Positions 1 to 13,005 are shown, counted from the first letter of the stretch. The stretch is DNA of 64,000 nt from Atrina japonica (GCA_030159075.1 BROG01000809.1:186001-250000); one strand, 5' to 3'. The notes: generated from the sequence alone by a model not told the origin. Made by a program: numbers and translations.

Positions 1-329
1 TGAAAGTTCAAACTAAACATTTCAACTACTCTAGCCAATCATTATCACTGTAAGGACAAATAAGGTTTAGTGATCTGAAATCTAGAAACATTTACTCATA
101 CAATGTAGTTTAGTGCTTTGAAAATATATGACAAATTTACAGATTACTTGAGCAGTTGTGTTTAAATTTATTTGTCAACTTTATGCCATAAAAATCTAGT
201 GCATTTATGTTTACACAGAAATATCTAAAATTCAATTGGCATTTAATTATCTCATTTTACAATCTAACACATGGAAAAGTCTGTCACTGATCAAGTGACA
301 AAAGTCATTTATTCTTCAAATGATACAAC
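1..329. other. intronic or flanking DNA, nothing recognised
   Basis: AT-rich sequence without an open frame, RNA gene or clear repeat. It leads into the 28-bp minisatellite. Confidence 0.5.
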
Positions 330-529
330 ACTGGAAGCTAATACAGTATCTTGACATGGAACATTACAGTACCTACACTAGAAATGGAACATTACAGTCT
401 CTACGCTAGAAATGGAACATTACAGTCTCTACGCTAGAAATGGAACATTACAGTATCTAGACATTGAATATAACAGTATTTAGAGAAGGAATTTTATAGT
501 ATCTATACATGCAACATTACAGTATTTAT
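330..529. repeat. 28-bp minisatellite, left part
   Basis: Tandem copies of about 28 bp carry 'GGAACATTACAGTATCTA'; exact-period copies start at 381 and 409. The same family reappears at 5290-5400 ('CAGAACATTACAGTATCTAG'). The array therefore appears to be one locus split by the unit at 530-5280. Confidence 0.8.
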
Positions 530-3500
530 ACAAGAGGCCCAATGGGCCTTAAGTCGCTCACCTGACAAAATTGGTCAATATTGCAGAAAACATAAAAAAT
601 GTGAAAAAGTTAAAATCACTAAAAAACGAAAAATAGTAGGCTCATTGCCGGTGATCACTGAACAACAGGGAAAAACAGTGCAAAATATGAAAATGTCCAC
701 TTAAAAGGGGAAATTACTCCGATAAGGATCAACCTGACAATTTAATTCCTGTTGACTTTTTTCGTAGATCTTTGTGTACTGAACATTTTTGGTTCTTTTC
801 CTTTCTATCCATTATTCTTTTCAAGATAAAAGGACAAAACTGTCAAAAACATGTGAAATCCACTTAAAAGGGGAAATAACTCCCATAAGGGGCAATCTGA
901 CAATTTTGGCCCAATTGACTTTTTTGTAGATCTTTGCATGCTGAACATTTTCTCTCCTTTCACTTTTAATGTACCTATTATATTTTCAAGATAATGTTAA
1001 AAAACATGAAAAATCTACTTAAGAGAAAAAACTCATGTAAGGGGCAACCTGAAAATTTCGACATTTTTGTTGATCTTTGCGTGCTGAACATGTTTGCTAC
1101 TTTCACTTTTACTGTAGCTATTATATTTTTCAAGATAATAGTCAAAAACACAAAGAATCCACTGAAAAGGGAAATAACTCCCATAAGGGGCAACCTGACA
1201 ATATTGGCCCTCTTGACATTTTTTGTCAATCTTTGCCTGCTGAACATTTTTGCTTTTTTATTTTTACTCTACCTATTATACTTTTCAAGGTAATCCAAAA
1301 ACATGAAAAATCCATTTAAAAGGGGGGTAACCTGACAATTTTGGACCTGCTGACATGTTTGTTGATCTTTGCATGCTGAACATTTTTGCTTCTTTCACTT
1401 ATACTAAATCTATTATACAATATTGGCTGTCTTGACATTTTGTTCAATCTTTGTGTGCTTAACATTTTTGCTTTTTTATTTTTTTTTTTTTTGTTTTGGT
1501 TTTTTTTTGCTTTTTTATTTTTACTCTACCTATTTTACTTTTTAAGGTAATGTAAAAAAACATCCAAAAACATGAAAAATCCAATTAAAAGGGGAAATAA
1601 CTCCCAGAAGGGGCAATCTGACAATTTTGGCCCATGTGACATTTTTGTCGATCTTTGCATCCTGAACAGTTTTGCTTATTTTATTTTTACTCTACCTATA
1701 AAACTTTTCAAGATCATGTCAAAAAACATCCAAAACCATGAAAAATCTACTTAAAAGGGAAAAAACTCCTGACAATTTTGGCTGTGTTGACATTTTTGTT
1801 GATCTTTGTGTGTTGAACAGTTTTGGTTATTTATTTTTACTCTACCTGTTATACTTTTCAAGATAATGTCAAAAAATTGCCAAAACATGAAAAATCTACT
1901 TAAAGGGGGAAATAAATCCCATAAAGGGCAACCTGACAATTTTGGTCTTGTCAACATTTTTGTAGATCTTTGCATGCTGAACATTTTTTTTCTTGCTTTC
2001 ATTTATGCTTTTCAAGATGTCAAAAAACATCCAAAAACATGAAAAATCCACTTAAAAGGAGAAATAACTACCGTAAGCAACCTGACAATTTTGGCCCTTT
2101 TGACTTTTTTGTATATCTTTGTGTGCTGAACATTTTAGCTTCTTTCACTTTTACTCTAGCTATTATACTTCTCAAGATAATAAGGACAACACTTTCAAAA
2201 ACATGAAAAATCAACTTAAAAGGGAAAAAACTCCCATAAGGGGCAACCTGACAATTTTGGCCCTCTTGACATTTTTGTAGATCTTTGCATGCTGAACAAT
2301 TTTGCTTCTTTCACTTATACTCTTCCCATTATACTTTTCAAGATATTGCCAAAAACATCCAAAAACGAAAAATCATTAAAAATCCAATTAGAAGGGGAAA
2401 TAACTCCCATAAGTGGCAACCTGACAATTTTGGCCCGATTGACATTTTTGTCAATCTTTGCCTGCTGAACATTTTTGCTTTTTTATTTTTACTCTACCTA
2501 TTTTACTTTTCAAGGTAATGTCAAAAAACATCCAAAAACATTAAAAATCCAATTAAAAGCGGCAACCTGACAATTTTGGCCCAAGTGACATTTTTGTCGA
2601 TCTTTGCATCCTGAACATTATTGCTTATTTTATTTTTACTCTACCTATAAAACTTTTCAAAATAATGTCATAAAACATCCAAAACCATGAAAAATCTTCT
2701 TAAAGGGAAAAAAGGGAAAAAACTCCCATAAGGGGCAACCTGACAATTTTGGCCCAAGTGACATTTTTGTCGATCTTTGCATTCTGAACATTATTGCTTA
2801 TTTTATTTTTACTCTACCTATAAAACTTTTCAAAATAATGTCAAAAAACATCCAAAACCATGAAAAATCTACTTAAAAGGGAAAAAACTCCCATAAGGGG
2901 CAACCCGACAATTTGGCCCAATTAACTTTTTGTAGATCTTTGCATACCAAACATGTTTACTTCTTTCATCTCTACCTATTATACTTTTCAAGATATTGTC
3001 AAAAACATCCAAAAACGAAAAATCGGCTGAAAAGGGGAAATAACTCCCATAAGTGGCAACCTGACAATTTTGGCCCGATTGACATTTTTGTTGATCTTTG
3101 CCTGCTGAACATTTTTGCTTTTTTATTTTTACTCTACCTATTTTACTTTTCAAGGTAATGTCAAAAAACATCCAAAAACATTAAAAATCCAATTAAAAGT
3201 GGCAACCTGACAATTTTGGCCCAAGTGACATTTTTGTCGATCTTTGCATCCTGAACATTATTGCTTATTTTATTTTTACTCTACCTATAAAACTTTTCAA
3301 AATAATGTCATAAAACATCCAAAACCATGAAAAATCTTCTTAAAAGGGAAAAACTCCCAGAAGGGGCAACCTGACAATTTTGGCCCAAGTGACATTTTTG
3401 TCGATCTTTGCATCCTGAACATTATTGCTGATTTTATTTTTACTCTACCTATAAAACTTTTCAAAATAATGTCAAAAAAATCCAAAACCATGAAAAATCT

Positions 3501-5280
3501 ACTTAAAAGGGAAAAAACTCCCATAAGGGGCAACCCGACAATTTGGCCCAACTGACTTTTTGTAGATCTTTGCATACCAAACATGTTTACTTCTTTCATC
3601 TCTACTTATTATACTTTTCAAGACAATGTTCAAAAACATCCAAAAACATGAAAAATCCACTTAAAACGGGGAAAACTCCTTTAAAGGACAATCCAACAAT
3701 TTTGGCCCTCTTGACATTTTTGTCTATCTTTGCGTGCTGAACATTTTACCTTCTTTTATTTTTAATCTAGCAATTATACCTTTTAAGACAAATAGGACAA
3801 AACTGTCAGAAACATAAAACATGAAAATCCTTTTAAAAGGGAAAAAAACTCCCATAAAGGACAACCTGACAATTTTGGCTGTCTTGACATTTTTGTAGAT
3901 CTTTGCGTGTTGAACAGTTTTGGTTGTTTATTTTTACTCTACCTGTTATACTTTTCAAGATAATGTCAAAAAATTGCCCAAAACATGAAAAATCTACTTA
4001 AAAGGGGAAATAAATCCCGTAAGAGGCAACCTGACAATTTTGACCCTCTTGACTTTTTTTGTAGATCTTTGTGTGGTGAACATTTTTGCTTCTGTAACTT
4101 TTACTCTAGCTATTATACTTTTCAAGATAATAGGACAAAACTGTCAAGAACATGAAAAATCAATTTAAAAGGGAAAAAACTACCATAAAGGACAACCTGA
4201 CAATTTTGGCTGTCTTGACATTTTTGTAGATCTTTGCGTGTTGAACAGTTTTGGTTGTTTATTTTTACTCTACCTGTTATACTTTTCAAGATAATGTCAA
4301 AAAATTGCCCAAAACATGAAAAATCTACTTAAAAGGGGAAATAAATCCCATAAAGGGCAACCTGACTATTTTGGTCCTGTCAACATTTTTGTAGATCTTT
4401 GCATGCTGAACATTTTTTCTTGCTTTCATTTATGCTTTTCAAGATGTCAAAAAACATCCAAAAACATGAAAAATCCACTTAAAGGGGGAAATAACTACCA
4501 TAAGCAACCTGACAATTTTGGCCCTTTTGACTTTTTTGTATATCTTTGTGTGCTGAACATTTTAGCTTCTTTCACTTTTACTCTAGCTATTACACTTTTC
4601 AAGATAATAGGACAAAACTGTCAAAAACATGAACGATCCACTTAAAAGGGAAAAACTCCCATAAGGAGCAACTTGACAATTTTGGCCCTGCTGACATTTT
4701 TGTAGATCTTTGCATGCTGAACATTTTTGCTTCATTCACTTTTCACTACCTATTATACTTTTCAAGATAGTGTCAAAAAACATCCAAAAACATGGGAAAA
4801 AAGGGAAAATAACTCACACACCTGACAATGAAATATTTGTAGATTTTTGCAAGTCGCTCATTTTAAGGTAACAGTTTTTTCTCTAGCTTAAATAATTTTG
4901 GAGATATCTCTAGCTTTAATAATTTTGGAGATACATGTATTAAATCAAAAATATCTGCTGACTCATTTGTTCTATATTTAGCCATGTTTGATCCTAGCCC
5001 CTCTTAATTCGCAAACTTTATGCAGCTTTACATTGTTATACTTCCTGTCAAGTTTGGTTCAAATTGGTCCAATGGTTCTGGAGAAGTAGTCAAAAATTTT
5101 GAAAGTTCAGAAAAAAAAATTATATTTTTATTTAAGTGCATATGACCTTGACCTTTGACCACATGTCCTTGAAATTTTGTCAAAATGATCCTCAGGTAAT
5201 TTCTAACAACTTTCTCATATATCTTTGTTTACAAAAAGTTGATCAGTTTTGAGTTATTGAACAATCTATAATACTAATAT
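530..5280 (-). mobile_element. Helentron/pearl-like repeat unit with about 25 degenerate 145-180 bp tandem copies
   Basis: The array from about 700 to 4820 repeats a roughly 170-bp unit. Its landmarks are 'CAACCTGACAATTTTGGCCC', 'TTTGTAGATCTTTGCATGCTGAAC', 'TACTTTTCAAGATAATGTC' and 'GGGGAAATAACTCCCATAAG'. Spacings of 146, 173, 165 and 156 bp were measured between successive CAAC landmarks. At the left edge, 533-547 forms a short hairpin (AGGCCC-AAT-GGGCCT) next to 'GTCGCTCACCTGAC'. In reverse complement this is the usual 3' end of mollusc tandem-repeat mobile elements (pearl/Helentron-associated). The right side (4950-5240) has non-repetitive sequence with 'TGACCTTGACCTTTGACC'. No RepHel protein is visible, so this would be non-autonomous. 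Classification is by resemblance. Confidence 0.6.
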
Positions 5281-5289
5281 ATCCTGTGT

Positions 5290-5400
5290 TACTGAAGTGC
5301 CATGGACATGGAAAATTAGTGTATCTAGACATGTATCTAATCACAGAACATTACAGTATCTAGTCACATAATATTACAGTATCTATAATACTGAACTCCA
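5290..5400. repeat. 28-bp minisatellite, right part
   Basis: Three or so degenerate copies of the unit seen at 330-529, on the far side of the inserted repeat element. Confidence 0.7.
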
Positions 5401-5454
5401 CAAATTACATGTAATGCTGTAATATTTATCGGAAAACAAAAATTGGTTTTCAGT

Positions 5455-5643
5455 GTTATTAAACGGGTGTTTTCATACTGATCCTGTATTATGTCCGAGT
5501 ACAGTCGTATTGAGATGAGGTCAGCTGTATTGACTCAAGGCGGAGCCGAGGGTCAATACAGCTGATCCAGACCCAATATGACTGTAAGGGGACATAATAC
5601 AGAATCAATATGAAAACACCGATTTCATGACACCTTTAATAAC
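5455..5643. mobile_element. palindromic MITE, about 189 bp
   Basis: Nearly the whole stretch folds back on itself. 'GGTGTTTTCATACTGAT' pairs with 'ATCAATATGAAAACACC', 'CTGTATTATGTCC' pairs with 'GGACATAATACAG', and 'CAGCTGTATTGACTC' pairs with 'GGTCAATACAGCTG' around the centre near 5545. The outer ends are GTTATTAAA and TTTAATAAC. It has no coding capacity. A fold-back (foldback/MITE) element is the best explanation. Confidence 0.85.
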
Positions 5644-6780
5644 CAAAGACTTAAAATAACCAACAAAAGTCTATTAAAATAATAAATTTATGTGAAGCTG
5701 CTGTAATCAAAATAACCTTTGACAATATTCCTTTTACTGCTTCTACAATTAGTGATCATTAAATAATTCCATTATAATTATTGCATCATAAGCAAGTGAC
5801 ATCAGATATGTCCAATTCAATGAAGGTTGTAAAAATGTTGCTTTTGTACATTTTGTTTATGACAGATCTGCATCATTTTAAATGTTAGAAAAGCTTTATA
5901 GGCCTACCAAAAAGACAGTCATACAGACATAAAATTGACAGTTTTCGCTGTATATCCCATAAGATATTAGATCAAACAAAGACTGTAAGTTATAATGACA
6001 TGAGTCAAAATGCCAATCACATCTTTCCGTCTTGTGCATTTCTGTCTGAGACTCATGGAATCATATTTTCTTTGTTTCCATATGCTAAATAAAGAAATTC
6101 CATTCTAGAATGTTTAATTATCAGGAAATCGATTATAGTCCATTCCAGTATCCTCCCGATTTACCATAATACTTTCAAAGCTGGGTTATTTTCTCAAAGG
6201 TTCCAATCTCGAATCAGAACTGGAAGTGAAAATTCTGTATTAGACCGGTTAAAATTTCTGTATTAACCAGTTTTTTTATTAGACCTGTACTAATGACCAG
6301 TTCTCAGACACACAGAATCATATTAAATGGACAATTTCCAGTGTATTTTAAGTAATTGGTTAACAATACACCATATTCATCCATTAAAAATTCCATAATT
6401 GTATTATATATGGGCAAGAATTCACTAAGGTGAAATTTGAAATAATTTCTTGTCAAAACAGTTTGTATACCTAAACCATGGAGAAGGTAACAATTCATAG
6501 ACATTTTTTTATGTTTTGTTATATGATTAAATGAATAAACTATCAAAAAATCATAATAATATGCAGTTCATTTTTCAACTGTGCTTAATTCATCATATTT
6601 CATAAGGGCACACACAAACAAAATCAGGGAAAAAATTGTGACATTTGATACCATGTGTATTTCAATTGATCGCTACATCACCGCTTCATGTCATTTGGCA
6701 ATTCTTATGGCAGTAATATGTTGACTAAAAACGTGGTTTCCAAGTGGTGTAGCGTTTCTACTTTTTTAAGTCTTGACATT
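5644..6780. other. intronic DNA, nothing recognised
   Basis: AT-rich, without supported exons, RNA genes or repeats. The 80-codon minus frame near 6304-6546 has no recognisable motif and no splice context. Confidence 0.5.
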
Positions 6781-6799
6781 TTAAAATTATGTGAAATTA

Positions 6800-7790
6800 A
6801 ATTAGTGTGATAGTACGTAACATATTTTTGTCAAATACAGGTTACGTACTGAAACCTGCCACAAGGGATATGTTACTTGCGGAAGGTGATCGGAATTTTC
6901 GTAAATAAAGTCGTTTACACCCTGGGTAGCTAGATCAAGTCCTAGTTTGGATCTTCCAAGTAAACTGAAAAAATGTTTGATCTCGTGATTAATAATGGCA
7001 TTTTCATGTCAAAAACACACATTACGTACTGTAAAAAATGAAAAAAGTATTTTTCTCTCCCGAATGTTAACGTTTACGACATCCGACATAATTTTGCAAC
7101 AACGGATTTCTGGCAACACGAGGTAACTAAAAAGGGGGGAAAGAAGCATGGAGAACGCTGACGGCGAAAGTTTGTTATTTTGTCAAATATTTGTAGAAGT
7201 TACGTACTGTCAACAATGACAAAAGATAGTTATGAAACGGATTCATTAAAAAATATTCATTCCAAGCTTTTCTATTAAATCAAATAGCAAGACTCGTTCA
7301 TTTTGTTTCAAAATATTGTCCTTTCACAACAAGAAGCATGGAGAATGCTGATTTACTAAAATTACATTATAATAATCAGTTTTCACACGAGGTTCAGCCA
7401 TTATTTCTTAATTTAATTTTCTTGTGAATGTTACGTACACCACTTACAAATAAAATTTCCATTTCTTGTAGGATAAAAAGATGGATTTATTTTCTAAAAA
7501 CATCTTTGTAACAAAGTTTAAGAATTTATGGATAAACATTTTAAAATATTTTCTTGTTTCTTCATGCAAAGCAATTTTATAAAACAGTACGTAACATTGA
7601 CAAGAAAAAAAAAGTATTGTTCCTTTTGATACTGAAATTGTGAGGTAACTAAATGCAATCACTGTTCATTTAGAAGTGTTTTCCAGTAGAAATTGAAGTT
7701 CCAAAATTAAATATCTGAAGACAATTGATAGACAGTTCAATTGTGTTTTTAATTTTATATTTTGTCAACGTTACATGCTGCAAAATTATT
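6800..7790. repeat. degenerate tandem repeat of about 185 bp marked by GTTACGTAC
   Basis: The words 'GTTACGTACTG' or its complement recur near 6817, 6841, 7021, 7200, 7429 and 7585. The phrase 'AAGAAGCATGGAGAA' recurs at 7142 and 7331, 189 bp apart. The units are strongly diverged. No open frame is convincing. Confidence 0.55.
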
Positions 7791-8004
7791 AGAGATTGAG
7801 CATTGTACATTTTTTTAACTTCGATCATAAGTCATTATATATATATTTTTAATGCCTCCAGTGATATACTATTTATTGGCAATATTTTTTAAATTTAAAT
7901 ATTTAATTTAATTTTTGCTGCAATTGTCACACTTTTAGGACCATTAGTGAATTCTTGCCCATATATAAAGGAGTGGATTACAATTTATACTCTGTAATAC
8001 TCAC

Positions 8005-8130
8005 AGGGCATATGGCCAACACAGTGCCCATTAAAGTACAAACAACTGCCATGTGTGGGTCAGTGTGAATATATAGAGAAGAGAAGATACTTCCATTACC
8101 AAGATTCCTTGACCAAACACATTTGTGTTT
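8005..8130 (-). CDS. AASDH: AASDH exon: PQQ-like propeller blade (last in window)
   Basis: This 126-bp exon of exactly 42 codons is absent from long-ORF lists because of its length. Its acceptor is TTATTTACAG before 8130 and its donor is CCT|GTGAGT after 8005. It reads KHKCVWSRNLGNGSIFSSLY, then IHTDPHMAVVCTLMGTVLAI and CP. The W-x-x-x-L-G-x-x-[IV]-F-S-S pattern and the following G-T-V-L-A-[IV] strand match AASDH blades. It follows NIE of the preceding exon in phase 0. I found no convincing further exon between 1 and 8004, so the gene probably continues beyond the left edge. Confidence 0.87.
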
Positions 8131-8629
8131 CTGTAAATAAAAAAAGGAAATGAATTCATGTAAAGTCTGATAACATAAGCTTTCCTACCTACATCAATAT
8201 AATTCTAGAGTGTCATAAAAGTTTACATTTATCATATTTCGTCCTTAAGTACCACAAATAATACAAGATATGCCCGCTGTGAACTCCCTACCCCTTAAAA
8301 CATATTTTCCATTGTGTAAGGAAAACAACTACCGGTACATTTTTAGGAAAGTACAATGTACTAGAGACTCTATACCAAATTTCAACAAAATAGCATGACA
8401 AATAAGAAATTAACTGAATTTTGAATTTTTTTCTAAGATATGCCAAATTTTGACAAAAAAAAAAAAAAAAAAAATCTATGGTCATGAGGTTTATTGGTTA
8501 TTGAAAATATGGACCAAGTATCATTAGAATAGGTAAAAGAATGAAAATGTTAGAAATATTACTTATCATGACAAGGAAAATTAATCGATAGAAACCATAC
8601 AGATGGACAACCAGAGGCATAAAAGCCCG

Positions 8630-9795
8630 TATCTTATGGAAACTTAAGTTATGATATGGAATATTGTATTAAAAAACTAGAACTACAGGCTATACTGACC
8701 AAGTTTAATTTCAATTTGCAAAGCAGTTTCAGATGTGTATCCCCATAGGATCTAAAGTGAAACTATGTTATCCATTGGAAGCCTTCTTGGATGAGATGTG
8801 GACCTACTGAACATAATTTTTACAGGTTGCCAACCAAATAATATTGTGACTAAGTTTGGTTCCAACTTGCCTGGTGGTTTCAGAGGTCAAGAATATCTCT
8901 GTCCATTGAGTTCAATGTTTAACCATGTTTTGCACTGATGGCCATGTTTTTTTGGTCGATGGGAAATTTTTTAGCAATCTTACTAAATGAGGATGATTTT
9001 TGTGTAGTATGGATCAAATCCACCCAATAGTTTAGGTGTTCTGCTTGGGAAATGATTTTCTGTAACTGTGACCTGGTTTCCAGAAAGTAGGTCAGACAAG
9101 CCTTAGTACCACAAAAAGCACATGAGGATTATTTGTGTGAAGTATGGTTCCAATCCACCAAGTAATTTAGGATTTCTGCTCAGGAAACTATTTTCAGTAA
9201 CTTTAATCTAGTTCCCAAAAGGTCTGACAGGCCTAAGCACATTAAGGGCACATGAGGATCATTTGTGTGAAGTATGGTTCCAATCCATCCAGTTGTTTAG
9301 GATTTCTGCTCCAGAAAGGAAATGTGAACCATTTTTCCAGAAAGAAATAACTCAAAATTAGGTTATCAGACTCATCCAAAATTTACAGGGTAGATAGATC
9401 TTGGCCTGACAATCATTTCTGGCTAATTAGTTCTGACATGTTTTGGTTAATTTTTAAGCTAATTTCCAAAAACTACAAAATAAAAAAATTAAAAAATCAA
9501 CATTTCAGGGGATATAACTCAAAATCGGGTCATCAGGCTCTTCCAAAATTTTCAGGGTTGACAGATCTTGTTCAGTGGATCATTTCTGACTGATATTTTG
9601 GAGAGTTTTGTTTTGTTTTTAGCTATTAGCCAAAAACTCTGAAAATCATTAAGAATCAACATTTCAGGGGCAATAACTCAAAATCAGGTCAATTGACTCA
9701 ACAGAAATTTTAAAGTTAGATAGATCTTTTTTTTAGATGTTTACGACAGACGGACGGCAGATGCCAAGTGATGGCAGGTGAGCCAAAAATGACAT
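8630..9795 (+). mobile_element. pearl-like repeat unit ending in an ACGG tract
   Basis: There are two tandem blocks. In the first, 'CATGAGGATnATTTGTGTGA' recurs near 8989, 9121 and 9251 (about 130 bp apart). In the second, 'ATAACTCAAAATCnGGT' recurs near 9345, 9514 and 9673 (about 165 bp). The unit ends with 'GACAGACGGACGGCAGATGC' and 'GATGGCAGGTGAGCC', the tail typical of mollusc pearl/Helentron-associated elements. Confidence 0.6.
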
Positions 9796-9799
9796 GAAA

Positions 9800-10420
9800 C
9801 TCATGAAAAGCTATGCTATAGCCTATTTGATGATGAGGAGACTTTACATGGGCAAAAAATGTCCAAAGTGAAAATTATTTTCAGGGATTGTATTGGTGAA
9901 GTATACATGGCAAATATTATGCCTCTATCTCTTCTGGTTCATAAGTTATGGCAACAAATATTTGATTCAAGTATAAAGGTCATAATCCAGGTCAGAGTGT
10001 GTCTGACCAAGGTGTCATTTGCAAGAATTTATGTATCCATGCAAAAAACAAAGTTTCTATCTTTTATTGTTCAAAATTTATAGCAACAAATAATTTTTGT
10101 AAAGAAAGAAAATTTAGTGTTAAATGTCAGGTAAATTAAGGTAATTTACAGTTAGAGTCATTTAGAGCTAAGGTCATGGTCAAGGTTACAAGGTCATTGA
10201 CTTTCATGTAATCCATATGGGTTGCATTAGTGCACTATGCAAGCCAAATTTGAAGCTTCTATCTTCTATGAATCAAATGTTGTGTGATAAGTAAAAAAAA
10301 GCTATTTTTAGTATTTAGTCAATCACGGTCACATTGACTTTGGTGTCATTCCAAAGGCTTTCATAAGTGGAGTATGCATGGTGGAAAAACCCATGCAAAG
10401 AGTCTTAATTCAGGGTTTGG
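9800..10420. repeat. degenerate tandem repeat around 'CTTCTATCTTnT'
   Basis: Three loose copies of 'aagyttctatctt...caaatgttatggcaacaaat' occur near 9920, 10050 and 10252, with intervening 'caaggtcat' words. The family resembles other mollusc arrays but is too diverged to set a unit length. Confidence 0.4.
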
Positions 10421-10504
10421 AAATATCAATTAAAAAAATCTATGAAAGCTGGGAGAGAAAAGTAAGAAATTGACAAAATTAAAACTTTTTTAAAGAATAA
10501 AGTA

Positions 10505-11278
10505 CAGTCAAACCTCGTTATCTCGAAGTAATTGGGACCAAGCAAAAAATTCAAGAAAAACAGGTCCTCAACTTAAAAGGTCTGTCAATAAATACAATCC
10601 CGATTCCTCTCATGAGCATCTCGGTTGTTGCCAGAATACTTGTAGGCTTACGTGCATATTGTTTGTCTCTATCGTCAGCATATGTGCACAATGATGGCTA
10701 CAAATACCATTTGTTTTATTAAACAATATTTAAGCACATTAAAAGGAATTAATTATTTTTGAGTATTTATATCTTAATACAGAACTGTATTGGCAAATAA
10801 ACATCATGCACGTTTTAACAGAAACAACCCATGCTTCTTTTTAAATCATGTAAGTGACACTATCATGACACATTTAAGAACAGAAAATCTAAAGACGAAT
10901 TGATATAGAAAGTAACATTAGCCATATAAATTTAAGAATGGAGAGTAAAATAAAGGAATTTTTGTGGAGATACTTATTTATTGTATGTACTCAAAACGAT
11001 ACAGAAATCATATTTGTTCAGCACTAGTCATATAATCAAAATGACTTAATGACGATGTACAAAAAATTAATTTCGAGATAACTGGTCAGTTTCACATTGA
11101 ATCTAAACATTGTGACTAAGTTTTAACATCAACATTAGCGGTTTTTCAACTTTTCCGATCTCGAGTTAACAGGTCTTTTACTAATAAGATATAGAAGGAG
11201 AATTGTCGGGACCAGCACTTGATCTCGAGATAACCGGGTAACTCAAGATTAAGATCGCGACATAACAAGTTTTGACTG
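10505..11278. mobile_element. Tigger/pogo-like non-autonomous DNA transposon
   Basis: A 774-bp unit is flanked by TA on both sides (10503-10504 and 11279-11280). The left end begins 'CAGTCAAACCTCGTTATCTC'. The right end reverse-complements to 'CAGTCAAAACTTGTTATGTC'. TIR start CAGTCAAACCTCG and the TA duplication are characteristic of pogo/Tigger elements of the Tc1-mariner group. 'CTCGAGATAAC' words recur internally near the right end. No transposase frame is present. Confidence 0.8.
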
Positions 11279-11634
11279 TATGTTGCATGTGGTGCTAACA
11301 GACAAGGTTAAAACAAACTTGAACCTCACAAACTGCACATTGTAGTTGTATAAGAAAAGGTAAGTTTTAGCTTTTTCCTGCTAAAAATATGTCAAGATTA
11401 TAACCAGTTCTTTTAATTCATTTGAAATCATTAAGATAAAAACTTCAACATGGCATTTTTAACACAGCAAACTCTTAAGCATGTTATACATCTAAATAAC
11501 AAAATGTGTTATTTATAACCTATCCAAGTATCATATACTTTTACAATTTGACAAAAAATGTTTGGAACAAAAATTAACACTGTATGTAGTTGACTAGGAA
11601 AACAAGATGTCATATATTTACAGTCTAGACTTAC

Positions 11635-11798
11635 CTCAATATTGAGTGCATAGATAATCTGATCATGTGACCCAAAAATGACCAATGATGTTACTGGATC
11701 TACAGCAGGTGAACATTTGACATGCCCTTGTGTTCTGTATACCCATTGTATTTTTCCACTTGTAATGCACAGTGAATAAATACCACTGTCATAGCAAC
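11635..11798 (-). CDS. AASDH: AASDH exon: PQQ-like propeller blade
   Basis: This 164-bp exon has acceptor ACATATAG before 11798 and donor GAG|GTAAGT after 11635. Two bases complete Gly, then CYDSGIYSLCITSGKIQWVY follows, then RTQGHVKCSPAVDPVTSLV and IFGSHDQIIYALNIE. It shows the repeated G-x-x-D-x-x-[IV]-Y-[AS]-L-[ND]-x-x-[ST]-G-x-x-x-W blade pattern. The exon ends in phase 0 and joins KHKCVWSRNLGNGS. An in-frame ATG upstream of the acceptor extends the open frame into the intron but is not exonic. Confidence 0.9.
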
Positions 11799-12990
11799 CT
11801 ATATGTAAATAACGATACATACATGTAGTAAATCTGGGAAAAAATTCTGTTGAGACTTACATTCAATATATCATGACAAAAAATATTTATTTCAAATGCT
11901 GGTGACTCTATGTAAATGTCTGTATGAGTTCCATACTTATAATTACATGAATTAAATTTTGTAGTTTGTACTTGAATTGTCAAAATACAATTTTGTGTAA
12001 GATAAAAAATGAAAGTTAAGGTTTTTATACATCAAGTAAAATTTACACAGGTCCTTGAAATAAGTTTAACTTTGAAAACTGTCCAGAAATGTTGATAATA
12101 AATCCGTTGTTAATAGCAGTTATTATTGTAAGATTTTAAAGCTAGAGTTTTTACTATTGTTAGGTCAAGATTGGCAACAAAAAGTCTTCCGACATACACA
12201 CTCAGCAACTTTGAAGTATTGCTCAAATAGATAAAAAGATATGCATTTTAAATGCATCTTGTCATATAATAGTTTCTCAGTTTATCTCTCAGTTCAGTGC
12301 AAAGTGCAACTTCCAAAAACATATCCTTGTTCAGACCATTAATTTTGTCCGGTTTTCGGAGGGTTTAGTTTTTGGAAGTTGACCTAAAATCAGTACTTCC
12401 AGTCAGTTCCAGTTTAAACACCACTGCCCGTTCCGAGTTTTTGTATGTACTGTATACTAGTCTTTGTACCTTGTGTATCTTACCAATGTTTTTTGTCAAT
12501 TCATACGTTGTTAATCATTTGAATTTCATGATTTAAACATAGTGTTTGTTGATTCAAAAGTTTTTATGAAATTTGACTGATGTAAACACCAAATAACAAG
12601 CATGTTTGCCAATGCCATGTGTTCTCGCTCCCCTCTTGAAAAATCAATATTTGACCTAGAATCTGATTACAATTAATGAGACTCTTGTGGGATGCTGTTT
12701 TACGGGACACATGTAAGTATTTTCCATGGTTTGTTGATAAATGTTTTAATACACAAAACTCTATAAACAGCTTGGTAGATCTATAAATTGTTTTAACTAA
12801 TCATTTACCAAAAAATTATTTCTATAATAATGAATCGATAGGCATACATTTAGAAATGAGAAGTCAGTCATGGAATTAAAAAAAATCAAGGTAATTTAAT
12901 TCGGATAGAAATCCTTTTCCAAACATCCAGGTAATTACCTTTAATATCAGTCGAAACACAGCAAGTTATGCAAACGCAAAATGACTCAAG
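11799..12990. other. intron sequence, nothing recognised
   Basis: AT-rich intron between two propeller exons. No supported gene, RNA or ordered repeat before the SINE that starts at 13006. Confidence 0.5.
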
Positions 12991-13005
12991 GCAAACTACT
13001 TGTGT

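Noticed and set aside
994..4645. Several 60-109 codon frames on both strands
   Set aside because: They come from the tandem array at 530-5280. The same sentence-like peptides recur in every unit and on both strands.
1..8004. Further AASDH propeller exons downstream of 8005
   Set aside because: I searched the minus strand for blade motifs with phase-0 acceptors and found none I could support. The gene most likely continues beyond the left edge.
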